64,000 bases of DNA from Bacillus solitudinis. GTDB lineage: Bacteria; Bacillota; Bacilli; Bacillales; Bacillaceae_D. Every line of letters starts with the position of its first letter. Within the stretch, counting starts at the first letter, position 1. Of the stretch, positions 10,191 through 19,988 are shown piece after piece. The notes beneath the pieces were generated by a model. It was not told the origin of the DNA and ran no database searches. It saw only the letters and a list, made by a program, of their open reading frames with translations. Where the stretch lies: assembly GCF_002797395.1 (NCBI RefSeq), contig NZ_KZ454943.1, forward strand, positions 1,409,768 through 1,473,767. Direction: 5' to 3'. The position numbers and the translations under genes were made by a program.

Positions 10191-11630
10191 TTGAATCACA
10201 CTGTAGATAAGGAAATTGTGCACTCAAAAAATAAATATATGTTTATTTTTTTACTCGTAAATACTCTTATCGGACTATCGACTTATTTCATTGTAGGCGG
10301 GGAATTATTTCTAAGTGTTATCAATCTTGTTTTAACATCAACTATAGGTTATTTACACTTAAAAAAAAAGGCCACGTTTATCATTCCTTATGTCACACTC
10401 ATTAGTTTAATTTTATTCTTCTCTCTAATTGTCCATACAACCGAGGGAATGGACATGTCAGGTTTTTATTTCTTTTTATTAGTTTTATCAGCGTTTTACT
10501 TAAGTAGTAGACTCTTTTATCTTGGTACGATTTTAACGACGCTTTCTTATGGTATTTATGCAGTTAACAATAATCTCGACTTCAACGCTCTCTTTGGCTT
10601 CGGTATTTTATATGTACTCATTTTACTTATTCTATCGCTAACCGTTTCAATTGCCAGAAAAAGTGATCTGAGAATTCAAGACATTCAGCAACAGCTCATG
10701 GCAAAGCTAAACAGCGAACAAGAAGTAAAAGAAGAATTAGCAAAAAATACACAGACACTTGTAAGTCAGCTTGGCATTATCCAACAGCAATCTTCAGAAA
10801 ATACACTTTCATTTGATCAAATGAATAATGCTATAAAAGAGGTTGCTACGGGGACGAACATCCAATCTCAGACTTCAGGTGAAATTCTCGATGTTGTTTC
10901 CCGAACAAATAAACAAGTTCAGGCTATGTTAGTTAAATTAGACGAACTTCGTAAGTATTCACAAGTAACCGATGAAAATTCTAATGTCGGAATTGAGCAA
11001 GTAAATATTCTAGAGAATCAAGTTCTGCAGTTTCAAACGCTTATCCAAGAAATGTCGACTGATATGAAGAGTTTAAGTGAAATGATTAGTCAATCGATGG
11101 TTTCATTAGAATCAATTCAACAAATTACTTCCCAAACAAATTTACTTGCGTTAAACGCTTCAATTGAAGCAGCACGTGCTGGTGAAAGTGGACGAGGCTT
11201 CTCTGTTGTCGCCTCTGAAATACGTAAACTTGCAGAGACGACCGAAGAAACCGCAAAAACGATTTCGGTTAACCTTGCCAATATTGAAAAAAGCAACTTA
11301 CTCACCCAAACTCAAATGACAACGATTGCTACTGAAATGAATACAAATATTGAAACAACACAAAAAACAAAAACAGCCTTCGGTCATATCGACAAAGCCA
11401 TTGAATCATTGATGAGTGAGTTTCAATCGTTTGCCAATATTGCCAAGCAGGTCGGTTCTGATACGAATGAAATTGAAACAGCCGTAACCGAATTTGCAAG
11501 CATCATTGAACAGTCTACCGCTTCTTTGCAGGAGATATCTGGAAGTGTCCAGCAGCAGACAGAAAGCAATACCCAATTAAGTTCAGCTATCAAAAAAACC
11601 TATGAAGCTGTAGAAAACATTTCAAAATAA
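10191..11630 (+). CDS. Methyl-accepting chemotaxis protein with membrane-embedded N-terminus
   Basis: Chemoreceptor or energy/lipid-phase sensor feeding CheA. The first ~155 of 479 residues are strongly hydrophobic, with about six membrane spans and almost no extracellular domain, so the signal is probably sensed within the membrane. A linker helix then leads to the MCP signalling domain (about 200-479), whose hairpin tip is clear: [18 protein letters not shown] followed by [16 protein letters not shown]. The start is TTG with AAGGGGG nine bases upstream. It is a single-gene plus-strand unit between minus-strand operons, with a terminator after it. The ligand is unknown. Confidence 0.9.
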   Translation: MNHTVDKEIVHSKNKYMFIFLLVNTLIGLSTYFIVGGELFLSVINLVLTSTIGYLHLKKKATFIIPYVTLISLILFFSLIVHTTEGMDMSGFYFFLLVLSAFYLSSRLFYLGTILTTLSYGIYAVNNNLDFNALFGFGILYVLILLILSLTVSIARKSDLRIQDIQQQLMAKLNSEQEVKEELAKNTQTLVSQLGIIQQQSSENTLSFDQMNNAIKEVATGTNIQSQTSGEILDVVSRTNKQVQAMLVKLDELRKYSQVTDENSNVGIEQVNILENQVLQFQTLIQEMSTDMKSLSEMISQSMVSLESIQQITSQTNLLALNASIEAARAGESGRGFSVVASEIRKLAETTEETAKTISVNLANIEKSNLLTQTQMTTIATEMNTNIETTQKTKTAFGHIDKAIESLMSEFQSFANIAKQVGSDTNEIETAVTEFASIIEQSTASLQEISGSVQQQTESNTQLSSAIKKTYEAVENISK

Positions 11631-11645
11631 CCCAATTCACATGCT

Positions 11646-11680
11646 AAAAGGCCGGTATGAACTGTCATATCGGCCTTTTT
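11646..11680. terminator. Bidirectional terminator between the chemoreceptor and yvoF
   Basis: The arms AAAGGCCGGTATGA and TCATATCGGCCTTT form a stem with runs of T on both strands (TTTTTAT on plus, TTTTAGC on minus). It serves two convergent genes. Confidence 0.8.
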
Positions 11681-11688
11681 ATATCATC

Positions 11689-12183
11689 TTATATAGTAGC
11701 TTGTTCACGAATCACCTGCATCGGATTTCCACCAACAAACGATCCAGCAGCAACATCCCGATTTACAAGTGTTCCTGCTGAGATTATTGCGTTATCTCCT
11801 ATCGTTACTCCAGGTAAAATCGTTGTATTTGCGCCAATCATCACTTCATCGCCAATGATGACATCACCTAAACGATATTCTTTAATTAAATATTCATGTG
11901 CTAAAATCGTTGTATTGTAGCCAATAATCGTATTACGGCCAATCGAAATTCGTTCTGGGAACATCACATCTAGCATGACCATTAGCGCAACGGCCGTTTC
12001 ATCGCCAACCTTCATTCGTAAAAATCTCCGATACAACCAGTTCTTCATCTGCAGAAAGGGCATGTACCTTGAGATTTGAATAACGGCGAAGTTTTTGACA
12101 ACCTTCGCAAACGGAACCGTTCGATAAATATGCCAGAGTGAATTTGCTGACTTTACCGGATAACGCTCCGTTTTTCGACTCAT
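11689..12183 (-). CDS. yvoF: Hexapeptide-repeat O-acetyltransferase, YvoF-like
   Basis: Left-handed beta-helix acyltransferase. Hexapeptide repeats are seen from about residue 75 onward ([47 protein letters not shown]), ending in [10 protein letters not shown], the usual acetyl-CoA-site tail. The 164 residues and its place at the end of hprK-lgt-ppaX match B. subtilis YvoF. The acceptor substrate is unknown. The start overlaps the ppaX stop by 4 bases (ATGA). Confidence 0.85.
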   Translation of the reverse strand: MSRKTERYPVKSANSLWHIYRTVPFAKVVKNFAVIQISRYMPFLQMKNWLYRRFLRMKVGDETAVALMVMLDVMFPERISIGRNTIIGYNTTILAHEYLIKEYRLGDVIIGDEVMIGANTTILPGVTIGDNAIISAGTLVNRDVAAGSFVGGNPMQVIREQATI

Positions 12184-12827
12184 TGTGCTGGAGCTCCCAC
12201 GATAGTAAGTAAATCCTTCATTGAATCTAAAATAAAGTCAGGTTCGTATAACTTAACGACCTCGCGACCTTTAATTGACCAACCGACAACCGCCGTAGGT
12301 ACACCGGTATTTTTTCCAGCAAGAATATCATGTGGTGTATCGCCGACCATCATTGCTGTTTCCTTCGTTGAACCGAGGGCCTTTAGTGCCTTTTCGAGCG
12401 GCTCAGGGTCTGGTTTAACCTTTTCAACATCATCAAAACCGACAATAACATCAAAGAATTGAGCAAGATTGGTTAACTCTAGCCCCATCTTTGCTGTCTT
12501 TCTAATTTTCGTTGTAACAATCCCAAGCTTAAATCCTTGCTTATGCAGTTCTTCGATTGTCTCATAGACTCCCTCATACTCTTTAACAAGCAAGTCGTGA
12601 TTTAAATGATTATGGGTGCGATAGGTTTGAATCATTTCCTCAGCACGACTCTTATCCATACTTTCAAATGTCGTCGTCAGTGGCGGACCAATAAAATCAA
12701 TAACCCTCTCACGTGTGTACTTACCAGGATAATACTCCTCAAGTGTATGTAAGAACGAAGCAATAATTAAATCATTCGTATTAATTAACGTCCCGTCCAA
12801 ATCAAATAAAATTGTATCAATACTCAT
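12180..12827 (-). CDS. ppaX: Pyrophosphatase PpaX (HAD family)
   Basis: HAD-superfamily phosphatase. In B. subtilis it hydrolyses the pyrophosphate made when HPr kinase/phosphorylase dephosphorylates P-Ser-HPr, which fits its place near hprK. Motif I is [12 protein letters not shown], motif II is in GIVTTK, the lysine is in KVKPDPEP, and motif III is [12 protein letters not shown]. The frame opens at a GTG at 12851, but AGGGAAAGGAAG precedes the ATG at 12827 and homologues start there, giving 215 residues. Confidence 0.93.
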   Translation of the reverse strand: MSIDTILFDLDGTLINTNDLIIASFLHTLEEYYPGKYTRERVIDFIGPPLTTTFESMDKSRAEEMIQTYRTHNHLNHDLLVKEYEGVYETIEELHKQGFKLGIVTTKIRKTAKMGLELTNLAQFFDVIVGFDDVEKVKPDPEPLEKALKALGSTKETAMMVGDTPHDILAGKNTGVPTAVVGWSIKGREVVKLYEPDFILDSMKDLLTIVGAPAQ

Positions 12828-12875
12828 AGGTGGCTTCCTTTCCCTTAACACTTGTTTTTTTATACATCTGCAAAT

Positions 12876-12894
12876 CTGGGTTATTATAACCCAG
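12876..12894. other. Perfect palindromic hairpin in the lgt-ppaX gap
   Basis: The arms CTGGGTTA and TAACCCAG lie around a 3-base centre, in the 142-base space between lgt and ppaX. There is no uridine run on either side, so this may be an mRNA processing or stability element rather than a terminator. Confidence 0.4.
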
Positions 12895-12969
12895 CAACAC
12901 CAGCACCGAATTAGGCAGCCAAGCAGTACTACACTTCATCTGGACATTTCGATGATTAGTAAGTGCTGA

Positions 12970-13845
12970 CTACTTTTTCTTCTTCTTCGTTTTCGTTGTT
13001 TCCTTTGTTGTTACAGGTTCCTTCTTTTTAGGCATTTCATCAAAATACCTCGGCGTCAAAGGGTCTTTTCGTCTATAAACCCAAAGGATAATTGCACCGA
13101 TAACAAGAACAATTGACATAACTTGAGCCGTCTTTAAGACTCCGCCAATTAATAAATAATCTAGTCGCATGCCTTCAATGACGAAGCGACCAACAGAATA
13201 CCAAATAACATAACTCATGAAAATTTCGCCCTGTTTTAAGTTGAGCCTTCTTAAATAAAGGAGCAAGGCTACACCAACAAGATTCCATAACGACTCATAT
13301 AAGAAAGTGGGGTGGTAGTACGTGCCGTTGATGTACATTTGATTAATTATAAATTCTGGTAAGAATAGTCCTTCTAGAAATTCTCTTGTCACAGGACCCC
13401 CGTACACCTCTTGGTTCATAAAGTTTCCCCAACGACCAATCGCCTGACCTAGTAAAATACTTGGTGCCGCGACATCAACTAATTGCCAAAAAGAAATATT
13501 ACGTTTTTTCGCAAAGAAATAAGCCGTCAATACTGAACCAATTAATGCACCATGGATCGCAATGCCGCCTTCCCAAATAAAGAAGACTCGAATCGGATCG
13601 GCTGCAAATTGGTCCCATCGGAAAATAACATAATAAATTCTAGCTGAAATAATCGCTATCGGAATAGCAAACAAAAGCAGGTCAGCAAAAGTTTCTTTTG
13701 GCATCCCTCGTTTAACTGATTCTCTTGATGCTAGCAAATAACCGAGAAACACCCCGAGACCAATGATTACGCCATACCAATAAATTGTAAATGGCCCGAC
13801 TTCAAGAAACACTCGGTTGAATGGTTCAAACGTTTCCTCCACCAC
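12970..13845 (-). CDS. lgt: Prolipoprotein diacylglyceryl transferase Lgt
   Basis: Membrane enzyme that attaches diacylglycerol to the lipobox cysteine of prelipoproteins, the first step of lipoprotein maturation. About seven membrane spans are seen in 291 residues. The family signature [14 protein letters not shown] lies near residues 150-165. The tail is unusually rich in lysine and threonine ([12 protein letters not shown]) and probably lies in the cytosol. The GTG start has AGGTGGAGAT just upstream. This window encodes several clients, namely the iron-binding, cytochrome c and 43.9-kb lipoproteins. Confidence 0.96.
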   Translation of the reverse strand: MVEETFEPFNRVFLEVGPFTIYWYGVIIGLGVFLGYLLASRESVKRGMPKETFADLLLFAIPIAIISARIYYVIFRWDQFAADPIRVFFIWEGGIAIHGALIGSVLTAYFFAKKRNISFWQLVDVAAPSILLGQAIGRWGNFMNQEVYGGPVTREFLEGLFLPEFIINQMYINGTYYHPTFLYESLWNLVGVALLLYLRRLNLKQGEIFMSYVIWYSVGRFVIEGMRLDYLLIGGVLKTAQVMSIVLVIGAIILWVYRRKDPLTPRYFDEMPKKKEPVTTKETTKTKKKKK

Positions 13846-13883
13846 ATCTCCACCTCATTCTTCTATTCTATTCTCTCGAAATT

Positions 13884-14822
13884 TTACTGGAACTCGTCCG
13901 TATCTGAGTTGCTAATAACCCCTGTTAACCGTTCGGAAAACTCCTGTGCTGCATTATAACCAAGTCGTTTCAAACGGAAATTCATCGCAGCAACTTCAAT
14001 AATAACAGCAAGATTTCGACCAGGTCGAACAGGTACCGTTAATTTCGTAATTTCAGCATCTAAGATTTTCATTTTTTCTTCCTCTAATCCTAAACGATCA
14101 TACGCTTTCTTTTGATCCCATAGCTCCAAGTTAATACAGAGCGCAATCCGTTTAAACGGACGGACGGCACCTGCACCAAATAACGTCATCACGTTAATAA
14201 TTCCTAACCCACGAATTTCTAGTAAATGCTGAATCAGATCAGGAGAACGACCAACAAGGGTATCCTCGCTCTCTTGACGAATTTCAACAGAGTCATCAGC
14301 AACCAAGCGGTGGCCACGTCTAACAAGATCCAATGCAGTTTCACTTTTACCGACTCCACTATTTCCTGTAATTAAGACACCAATTCCATATATATCAACG
14401 AGCACTCCATGAACGGCTGTCATTGGCGCTAATTGACTTTCAAGAAAATTCGTTAGTCTACTACTTAAGCGCGTCGTTGTAAAGTTTGAACGCATTAATG
14501 GTACACCATGTGCCTCGGCCGCATCTCTTAATTCCTTTGGGGCATCAAGTCCACGAGACAAGATAATTCCTGGTGTATCATACGTACATAGCTTAAGCAT
14601 CCGTTCTTCTTTTTCATGTTCACTTAATTGTTCATAGAAAGAAAGCTCTGTTCGACCAATGAGTTGGAGACGCTTTGCCGGATAATATGTAAAAAAGCCT
14701 GCCATTTCAATCCCTGGTCTCGAAATATCACTCGTTGTAATCGGACGATAAATCCCTTCTTCACCTGCAATCAGTTCAAATTGAAACTTCTCTAGTAAGT
14801 CGTTAGCTGTTATCTTACCCAT
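13884..14822 (-). CDS. hprK: HPr kinase/phosphorylase HprK
   Basis: Phosphorylates HPr and Crh on serine 46, and reverses the reaction with phosphate. It is the sensor that lets CcpA act in carbon catabolite repression. The N-terminal DRTGG-like domain covers about 1-130. The catalytic domain has the P-loop GNSGVGKS (153-160), DDSVEI (176-181) and the family signature around [20 protein letters not shown] (202-221). The 312 residues match the family. A CcpA-type cre site lies 3.7 kb away in this window. Confidence 0.97.
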   Translation of the reverse strand: MGKITANDLLEKFQFELIAGEEGIYRPITTSDISRPGIEMAGFFTYYPAKRLQLIGRTELSFYEQLSEHEKEERMLKLCTYDTPGIILSRGLDAPKELRDAAEAHGVPLMRSNFTTTRLSSRLTNFLESQLAPMTAVHGVLVDIYGIGVLITGNSGVGKSETALDLVRRGHRLVADDSVEIRQESEDTLVGRSPDLIQHLLEIRGLGIINVMTLFGAGAVRPFKRIALCINLELWDQKKAYDRLGLEEEKMKILDAEITKLTVPVRPGRNLAVIIEVAAMNFRLKRLGYNAAQEFSERLTGVISNSDTDEFQ

Positions 14823-15182
14823 TCTTTATCCCACCTTCGGAAAACATCTTCTGTCTTATGATATCGTGTACGCTCTCCATTTTATCATGTTTTGACACAG
14901 AACATTTCATACGTGCCTAAAATTCTTTTTATTTAAACAAATCCACAGTTTTTTTATGCTACTTTTGATAAAACTACTTGTACACTAAAGAAGTGTTACT
15001 AGGATAACAGCGCTTGCCCATGTACTAAAATAATCGAAACCGATGTAAGAGACGGACATTTATCAAACGAGCAACGAGGATGCGTAAGCCTTCAAAGAGG
15101 AGAGACTACCCTCCACTAGCGCACGGCAAAGGCCTGTCTCTCCTCTCTCCTCAGGCGAAGGGTATTTTTCCTTTTAAGATAA
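14823..15182 (-). other. Long leader or intergenic region of the hprK operon with a hairpin
   Basis: No gene is seen in this 360-base stretch upstream of hprK. Its most notable part is a perfect 10-bp stem, GAGGAGAGAC (15097-15106) with GTCTCTCCTC (15136-15145), closing a 29-base loop. On the minus strand the flanks are purine rich (GAGGAGAGAGGAGAGAC), so alternative pairings are possible. No U run follows. It matches no riboswitch I know. Confidence 0.4.
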
Positions 15183-15194
15183 AAAAGAAGCGAT

Positions 15195-15235
15195 AAAAGG
15201 TAACCACCCCTTTCACCACTCCCCCTTACCTTTTT
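15195..15235 (-). terminator. Terminator overlapping the yvlD stop
   Basis: On the minus strand the stem GGTAA/TTACC, extended by A-T pairs, encloses a G-rich loop and is followed by TTTTATC. The yvlD stop codon lies in its 5' arm. The other direction also has a T run. Confidence 0.55.
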
Positions 15236-15573
15236 CTAATTGGTTTAATAACAAATGATTGCACAATGGCAATCAAAATTGATGCAAGCAACGCCATCCC
15301 AAAACCATCGATGACAAAAGCATCGCCCATAACAGTTGCTGTAATCGATAAAGTTAGCGCACTAATTACAAATAAAAACAACCCTAACGTTAAAATCGTA
15401 ATCGGAAGCGTCAGTACAACTAAAACCGGTCGTACAATCGTATTTACAAGCGATAACAAAAGACTGGCAATGACAGCCGCTCCAAATCCAGAAAGGTAAA
15501 AGCCCTCGAAGACAGCAGCAATGAGGAGAAGGAAAGCTGCGTTAATCAGCCACCCTATCAACCATCTCATCAA
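15226..15573 (-). CDS. yvlD: Phage-holin-family-4 membrane protein YvlD
   Basis: Small integral membrane protein of 115 residues with four predicted spans, in the family typified by YvlD. In spite of the family name no phage genes are nearby. Its ATG overlaps the yvlC stop by 4 bases. It is the last gene of the yvlB-yvlC-yvlD envelope-stress operon and probably acts at the membrane with PspC-like YvlC. The molecular role is not established. Confidence 0.88.
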   Translation of the reverse strand: MMRWLIGWLINAAFLLLIAAVFEGFYLSGFGAAVIASLLLSLVNTIVRPVLVVLTLPITILTLGLFLFVISALTLSITATVMGDAFVIDGFGMALLASILIAIVQSFVIKPIRKR

Positions 15574-15770
15574 ATCACATCCTCTTTATTCGGAATAACG
15601 AATGCGGCAATAATATACGCGATCAAGACAGGAAATCCGACTGAAAAGATAAACAAGATAACCATCAAAATTCGAACAATTGTCGCATCAATATTAAAGT
15701 ATTCCGCCAACCCTCCACAAATGCCTGCGAGTTTCCGATCGTCTTGGGTTCGATAGAGTCTTTTTTTCAT
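15570..15770 (-). CDS. yvlC: PspC-domain protein YvlC
   Basis: Short PspC protein (66 residues), consisting of the amphipathic CGGLAEYFNIDATIVRI segment followed by one hydrophobic span and a short basic/acidic tail (IPNKEDV). PspC domains take part in phage-shock and envelope-stress responses. It is placed between yvlB and yvlD in an operon with a sigma-W type promoter. Confidence 0.92.
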   Translation of the reverse strand: MKKRLYRTQDDRKLAGICGGLAEYFNIDATIVRILMVILFIFSVGFPVLIAYIIAAFVIPNKEDVI

Positions 15771-15785
15771 TGAGCTTCACCCTCC

Positions 15786-16874
15786 TTATAAATCTTTAAC
15801 TATAATTGACCCAGTATTCGTGACTGCGTTCACTTTTATCGTCGTAGTTTGTTGCTTATTTCCAACAAACGTTAAGCCTTTCACTGCAAATTCCTTTTTC
15901 TCTTCTAGGATTTCATATTCATTTAATCCAACGGTAAACCCACCTACGTTCGTCTTTAACTTTCCTTCCACCCGGAAGTCCTTCGGAAGGTGTAAATGAA
16001 TGCTTCCCGTGGTTGCCTTTAAATCAGCATAGCCTGCTTCCTTCAAAGAATGCAGCTCATACGTAATCGTTCCGTTAACCGTTTCGGCATCAGCATCTTG
16101 CACTTGACCAATGAGAGTAATACCACCATTAATCGTTTTCGCATCGATTAAGTGAGCATCAAGCTGCTTTAAGTCAATCGCACCGTTTACCGTTTCGGCA
16201 ATAATTTTCTTCGCCGTTACGGCCTCAAACGAAAGTCCTCCATTTAGAGTGTTTGCATCCAACGTATCTACATGCATCTGATTCCCCTTTATTTGTCCAT
16301 TAAACGTATACAGCTTGATAAAATCAAAGCTCGTCTTTGGAACATAAAGAGTCGTAATCGTCTTCATCGATTTCACCTTCGTTTGAAAAGTTAACCGCTC
16401 CTCGCTAACTTCAAATGAGGATTCTTGAAGAAAGACTCGCCGAGCTTCATCGCTATCCTTCACACGGTAAACCTTCGCCTGACATTCCACACGCACATCT
16501 TTTTCATCCCAAGGGATAATCATAATCGATCCATTTTCAAGTGATACATTTAATGATTTGGGTGATACATCCTTATGTTGAAAAATATGATTAATTTCAA
16601 TCGATGAACCGAAATTAAAATCTAAATCAAACTCTTTAATTTTCTGAAAAGCACTTTCAAGGAAACTCGTAAACTTACTTGTTGAAGACGCAGACTGACT
16701 ATGTTGCTGTTTATATCTCTCGCCCTCCGACCAGTCTACTTGAGATGACACAGCTGTTGACGGCTCATCAGACGTTTTCTTATGTCCTTCCAAAGCTTCT
16801 AAAAGTTTAAGACCTTCTTCTGCCGAGATTTTTCCATCTTCAATCATCTTTAAAATCATTTTACGTTCTTCCAT
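15786..16874 (-). CDS. yvlB: DUF4097-type envelope-stress protein YvlB
   Basis: The N-terminal ~40 residues form the short helical motif common to YvlB and related stress proteins (MILKMIEDGKISAEEGLKLL). After a polar linker, from about residue 110, comes a regular beta-rich DUF4097 repeat region with many alternating segments such as TLNGGLSFEAV and ETVNGAIDL. There is no signal peptide. The frame opens at 16943, inside the promoter. The correct ATG is at 16874, preceded by AGGGG, which gives 362 residues. Confidence 0.9.
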   Translation of the reverse strand: MEERKMILKMIEDGKISAEEGLKLLEALEGHKKTSDEPSTAVSSQVDWSEGERYKQQHSQSASSTSKFTSFLESAFQKIKEFDLDFNFGSSIEINHIFQHKDVSPKSLNVSLENGSIMIIPWDEKDVRVECQAKVYRVKDSDEARRVFLQESSFEVSEERLTFQTKVKSMKTITTLYVPKTSFDFIKLYTFNGQIKGNQMHVDTLDANTLNGGLSFEAVTAKKIIAETVNGAIDLKQLDAHLIDAKTINGGITLIGQVQDADAETVNGTITYELHSLKEAGYADLKATTGSIHLHLPKDFRVEGKLKTNVGGFTVGLNEYEILEEKKEFAVKGLTFVGNKQQTTTIKVNAVTNTGSIIVKDL

Positions 16875-16913
16875 AATGGCGCCATCCCCTATCAAATTAT
16901 ACTCACTCTCTGT

Positions 16914-16942
16914 GATACGTAGATCGCAGGTAAAATGTTTCA
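16914..16942 (-). promoter_or_regulatory. Sigma-W type promoter of yvlBCD
   Basis: TGAAAC (16937-16942), 17 bases, then CGTATC (16914-16919) on the minus strand is a full match to the ECF sigma-W pattern (TGAAAC, 16-17 bases, CGTA). It lies 40 bases before the chosen yvlB start. The B. subtilis yvl operon is known to belong to the sigma-W regulon. Confidence 0.85.
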
Positions 16943-17041
16943 ACTATTTAACGGCATTTTAAATTTCTTGCAGAAAGAGGTTAACGACCACAGGCACCAT
17001 GAATATAAAAACCGACCAGGTAACCATGATGTGTAACCCCT

Positions 17042-17076
17042 AAAAAAAGAGACTCCCCAAGCAAGGGGTTCGCCTC
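17042..17076 (-). terminator. Terminator after uvrA
   Basis: On the minus strand a GC-rich hairpin (CCCC/GGGG core with outer GAG/CTC pairs) is followed by TTTTTTTA. It lies 32 bases after the uvrA stop. Confidence 0.75.
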
Positions 17077-17107
17077 TCCTCTCACTCCCATCGGATTGGT
17101 TCAAAAT

Positions 17108-19981
17108 CTAATTATTTTGTAATTCTTTCTCCCGAATCTGTACATCCATCCGCTCACGATCGCGCTTAAGAATCGGCTTCAAATAATACCCCGTATGGGA
17201 CGCAGCCACCTCAGCAACCTCCTCAGGAGTACCTTCCGCAATAATTTGACCACCCTTATCGCCACCTTCAGGACCAAGATCAATAATATAATCAACCGTC
17301 TTAATCACATCTAGATTATGCTCAATAACCATCACGGTATCACCATTATCCACCAATCGTTGAAGGACATGAAGAAGACGATCAATATCATCAACATGAA
17401 GACCTGTCGTTGGCTCATCCAGAATATATAACGTTCGTCCTGTCGCCCGCTTATGCAGCTGCGAAGCTAGCTTAACTCGCTGCGCTTCCCCACCTGATAA
17501 TGTGGTCGCCGGCTGACCAAGACGGATATAGCCAAGCCCTACATCAACAAGGGTTTGGACTTTCCGATTAATTTTTGGGATATTCGCAAAAAACTCAACG
17601 CTTTCCTCCACCGTCATCTCAAGCACATCAGAAATCGTTTTTCCTTTGTACGTAATCTCTAACGTTTCACGATTGTAACGTTTTCCGTGACACACCTCAC
17701 AAGGGACATATACATCAGGTAAGAAATGCATCTCAATTTTAATTATCCCATCCCCACGACAAGCCTCACAGCGACCACCTTTAACGTTAAAACTAAAGCG
17801 TCCCTTTTTATAGCCACGTACCTTCGCTTCATTTGTCATCGCAAAAACATCACGAATATCATCAAACACACCTGTATATGTCGCTGGATTTGATCGCGGC
17901 GTTCGGCCAATTGGTGATTGGTCAATATCGATAACTTTATCAATTTCTTCAATTCCAACAATTTCTTTATGCTTTCCTGGCTTTTCTTTGGCACGATGAA
18001 GCTTTTGTGCAAGAGATTTATAGACAATTCCATTAATTAGTGTGCTTTTCCCTGATCCTGACACACCCGTAACCGCCATGAATACACCTAGTGGGAATGT
18101 CACGCTCACATTCTTTAAGTTGTTTTCTGACGCATTCTTCACCGTGAAACTACGCCCGTTCGATTGACGTCGCTCAGTGGGAATGGCAATAAATTTTTTC
18201 CCAACTAAATACTGTCCTGTTAAGGATTGTTCGTCGTTCATAATTTCCTCTGGAGTTCCTTGTGCGGTTATTTGTCCACCATGCACACCGGCACCTGGAC
18301 CAATATCAATAATATAATCCGCTGCAAGCATCGTATCTTCATCATGCTCTACAACAATAAGTGTATTACCAAGATTTCGCATATGCACAAGCGTTTGAAT
18401 TAAGCGGTCATTGTCACGTTGATGTAAGCCAATCGATGGTTCATCCAAAATATAGAGAACACCCATGAGCGACGAACCAATTTGGGTCGCTAAACGAATA
18501 CGCTGCGCTTCCCCACCTGAAAGAGTTCCAGCCGCTCGACTTAATGCCAAATAATCCAAACCAACATTAATGAGAAAACCTAAACGATCATTAATTTCCT
18601 TTAAAATTAAGCGAGCAATCGCTTGCTCCTTCTCGGTTAAATCCAATTCGTTAAAAAACACCAGCGCATCTTTTACAGATAACGATGCGACTTCACCTAG
18701 ATGGCGTCCCCCCACAAAAACTGCCAATGCTTCTCTTTTCAGACGATAGCCTTTACACTTCGGGCAATCCTTCTGAGTCATGTAGGTTTCCATCTGCTCA
18801 CGAATATAATCCGAGCTCGTTTCATGATAACGTCGCGAAATATTTTTCACGACTCCTTCAAAGACAACTAGGTTTTCACGGACTTGTCCAAATTCATTTT
18901 CATAATGAAAGAATATTTGATCCGTTCCACTTCCATATAAAATTTTATTGAATAACTCCTCGGGTATCTGCTCTACTGGAACATCTAAGTCAATGCTATA
19001 ATGCTCACAAACCGCTTCAAGTAATTGCGGATAGTATTGTGAGCTCGTCGGCTCCCATGCTGCGATCGCATGCTCGCGCAATGTTTTTGTTCTATCAGGA
19101 ACAACAAGATCAAGATCTACCTCTAATTTCAAGCCTAGCCCATCACAAGATGGACAAGCACCAAAGGGACTGTTAAAAGAAAACATTCGCGGTTGAAGCT
19201 CTGGAATCGAAAAGCCACATTCCGGACATGCATGATGCTGACTAAATAAGAGCTCATCCTCACCCATAACATCCACAAGCACACGTCCGTCCGCTAAGCC
19301 GAGAGCCGTTTCGAGTGAATCAGCAATTCGTGTTTGCACTCCCTCTTTAATTACAATCCGATCGATGACAACCTCGATGCTGTGTTTCTTATTCTTTTCA
19401 AGCTCAATCTCTTCAGCTACTTCACGCATTTCACCATCAATACGCACACGAACAAAGCCTTGTTTCTTCATATCCTCGAGCACCTTCACATGTGTCCCTT
19501 TTCGTCCTGAAACGAGTGGTGCAAGGATTTGCATCTTTGTCCGTTCTGGGTAATCAAGGAGACGGTCGACCATTTGTTGAATCGTCTGTGATGAAATCTC
19601 GATGCCGTGCTTTGGACAAACAGGACGGCCAACCCGAGCATAAAAAAGACGCAAATAATCAAATATTTCCGTAACTGTCCCAACCGTTGAACGTGGGTTA
19701 CGGCTTGTCGTTTTTTGATCAATTGAAATAGCAGGCGAAAGTCCTTCAATCGCATCAACATCAGGCTTATCCATTTGACCTAGAAATTGGCGAGCATACG
19801 CAGATAATGACTCAACATACCGGCGTTGGCCCTCTGCATATATCGTATCAAATGCAAGCGAAGATTTTCCTGACCCGGATAAGCCTGTTAATACAACAAG
19901 CTTATCTCTTGGAATTGTCACATCGATGTTTTTTAAGTTATGGGAGCGCGCCCCTTTGACGACGATATTTTCTAATGCCAT
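17108..19981 (-). CDS. uvrA: UvrA, excinuclease ABC subunit A
   Basis: DNA damage sensor of nucleotide excision repair, a dimeric ABC-type ATPase that loads UvrB. It has 957 residues, full length. The first P-loop is GLSGSGKS (33-40) and the second lies in GVSGSGKST. Two ABC signatures (LSGGEAQR) are seen. The zinc modules are CPECGF with CPSCDG in the first half and CEACRGDG with CEVCHGKRY in the second. It lies 7 bases after the uvrB stop in one operon. Confidence 0.98.
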   Translation of the reverse strand: MALENIVVKGARSHNLKNIDVTIPRDKLVVLTGLSGSGKSSLAFDTIYAEGQRRYVESLSAYARQFLGQMDKPDVDAIEGLSPAISIDQKTTSRNPRSTVGTVTEIFDYLRLFYARVGRPVCPKHGIEISSQTIQQMVDRLLDYPERTKMQILAPLVSGRKGTHVKVLEDMKKQGFVRVRIDGEMREVAEEIELEKNKKHSIEVVIDRIVIKEGVQTRIADSLETALGLADGRVLVDVMGEDELLFSQHHACPECGFSIPELQPRMFSFNSPFGACPSCDGLGLKLEVDLDLVVPDRTKTLREHAIAAWEPTSSQYYPQLLEAVCEHYSIDLDVPVEQIPEELFNKILYGSGTDQIFFHYENEFGQVRENLVVFEGVVKNISRRYHETSSDYIREQMETYMTQKDCPKCKGYRLKREALAVFVGGRHLGEVASLSVKDALVFFNELDLTEKEQAIARLILKEINDRLGFLINVGLDYLALSRAAGTLSGGEAQRIRLATQIGSSLMGVLYILDEPSIGLHQRDNDRLIQTLVHMRNLGNTLIVVEHDEDTMLAADYIIDIGPGAGVHGGQITAQGTPEEIMNDEQSLTGQYLVGKKFIAIPTERRQSNGRSFTVKNASENNLKNVSVTFPLGVFMAVTGVSGSGKSTLINGIVYKSLAQKLHRAKEKPGKHKEIVGIEEIDKVIDIDQSPIGRTPRSNPATYTGVFDDIRDVFAMTNEAKVRGYKKGRFSFNVKGGRCEACRGDGIIKIEMHFLPDVYVPCEVCHGKRYNRETLEITYKGKTISDVLEMTVEESVEFFANIPKINRKVQTLVDVGLGYIRLGQPATTLSGGEAQRVKLASQLHKRATGRTLYILDEPTTGLHVDDIDRLLHVLQRLVDNGDTVMVIEHNLDVIKTVDYIIDLGPEGGDKGGQIIAEGTPEEVAEVAASHTGYYLKPILKRDRERMDVQIREKELQNN

Positions 19982-19988
19982 TCTATGC

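Noticed and set aside
15226-15573. Prophage remnant suggested by the holin-family name of YvlD
   Set aside because: The YvlD family is a chromosomal stress protein despite the name, and no other phage genes are present.
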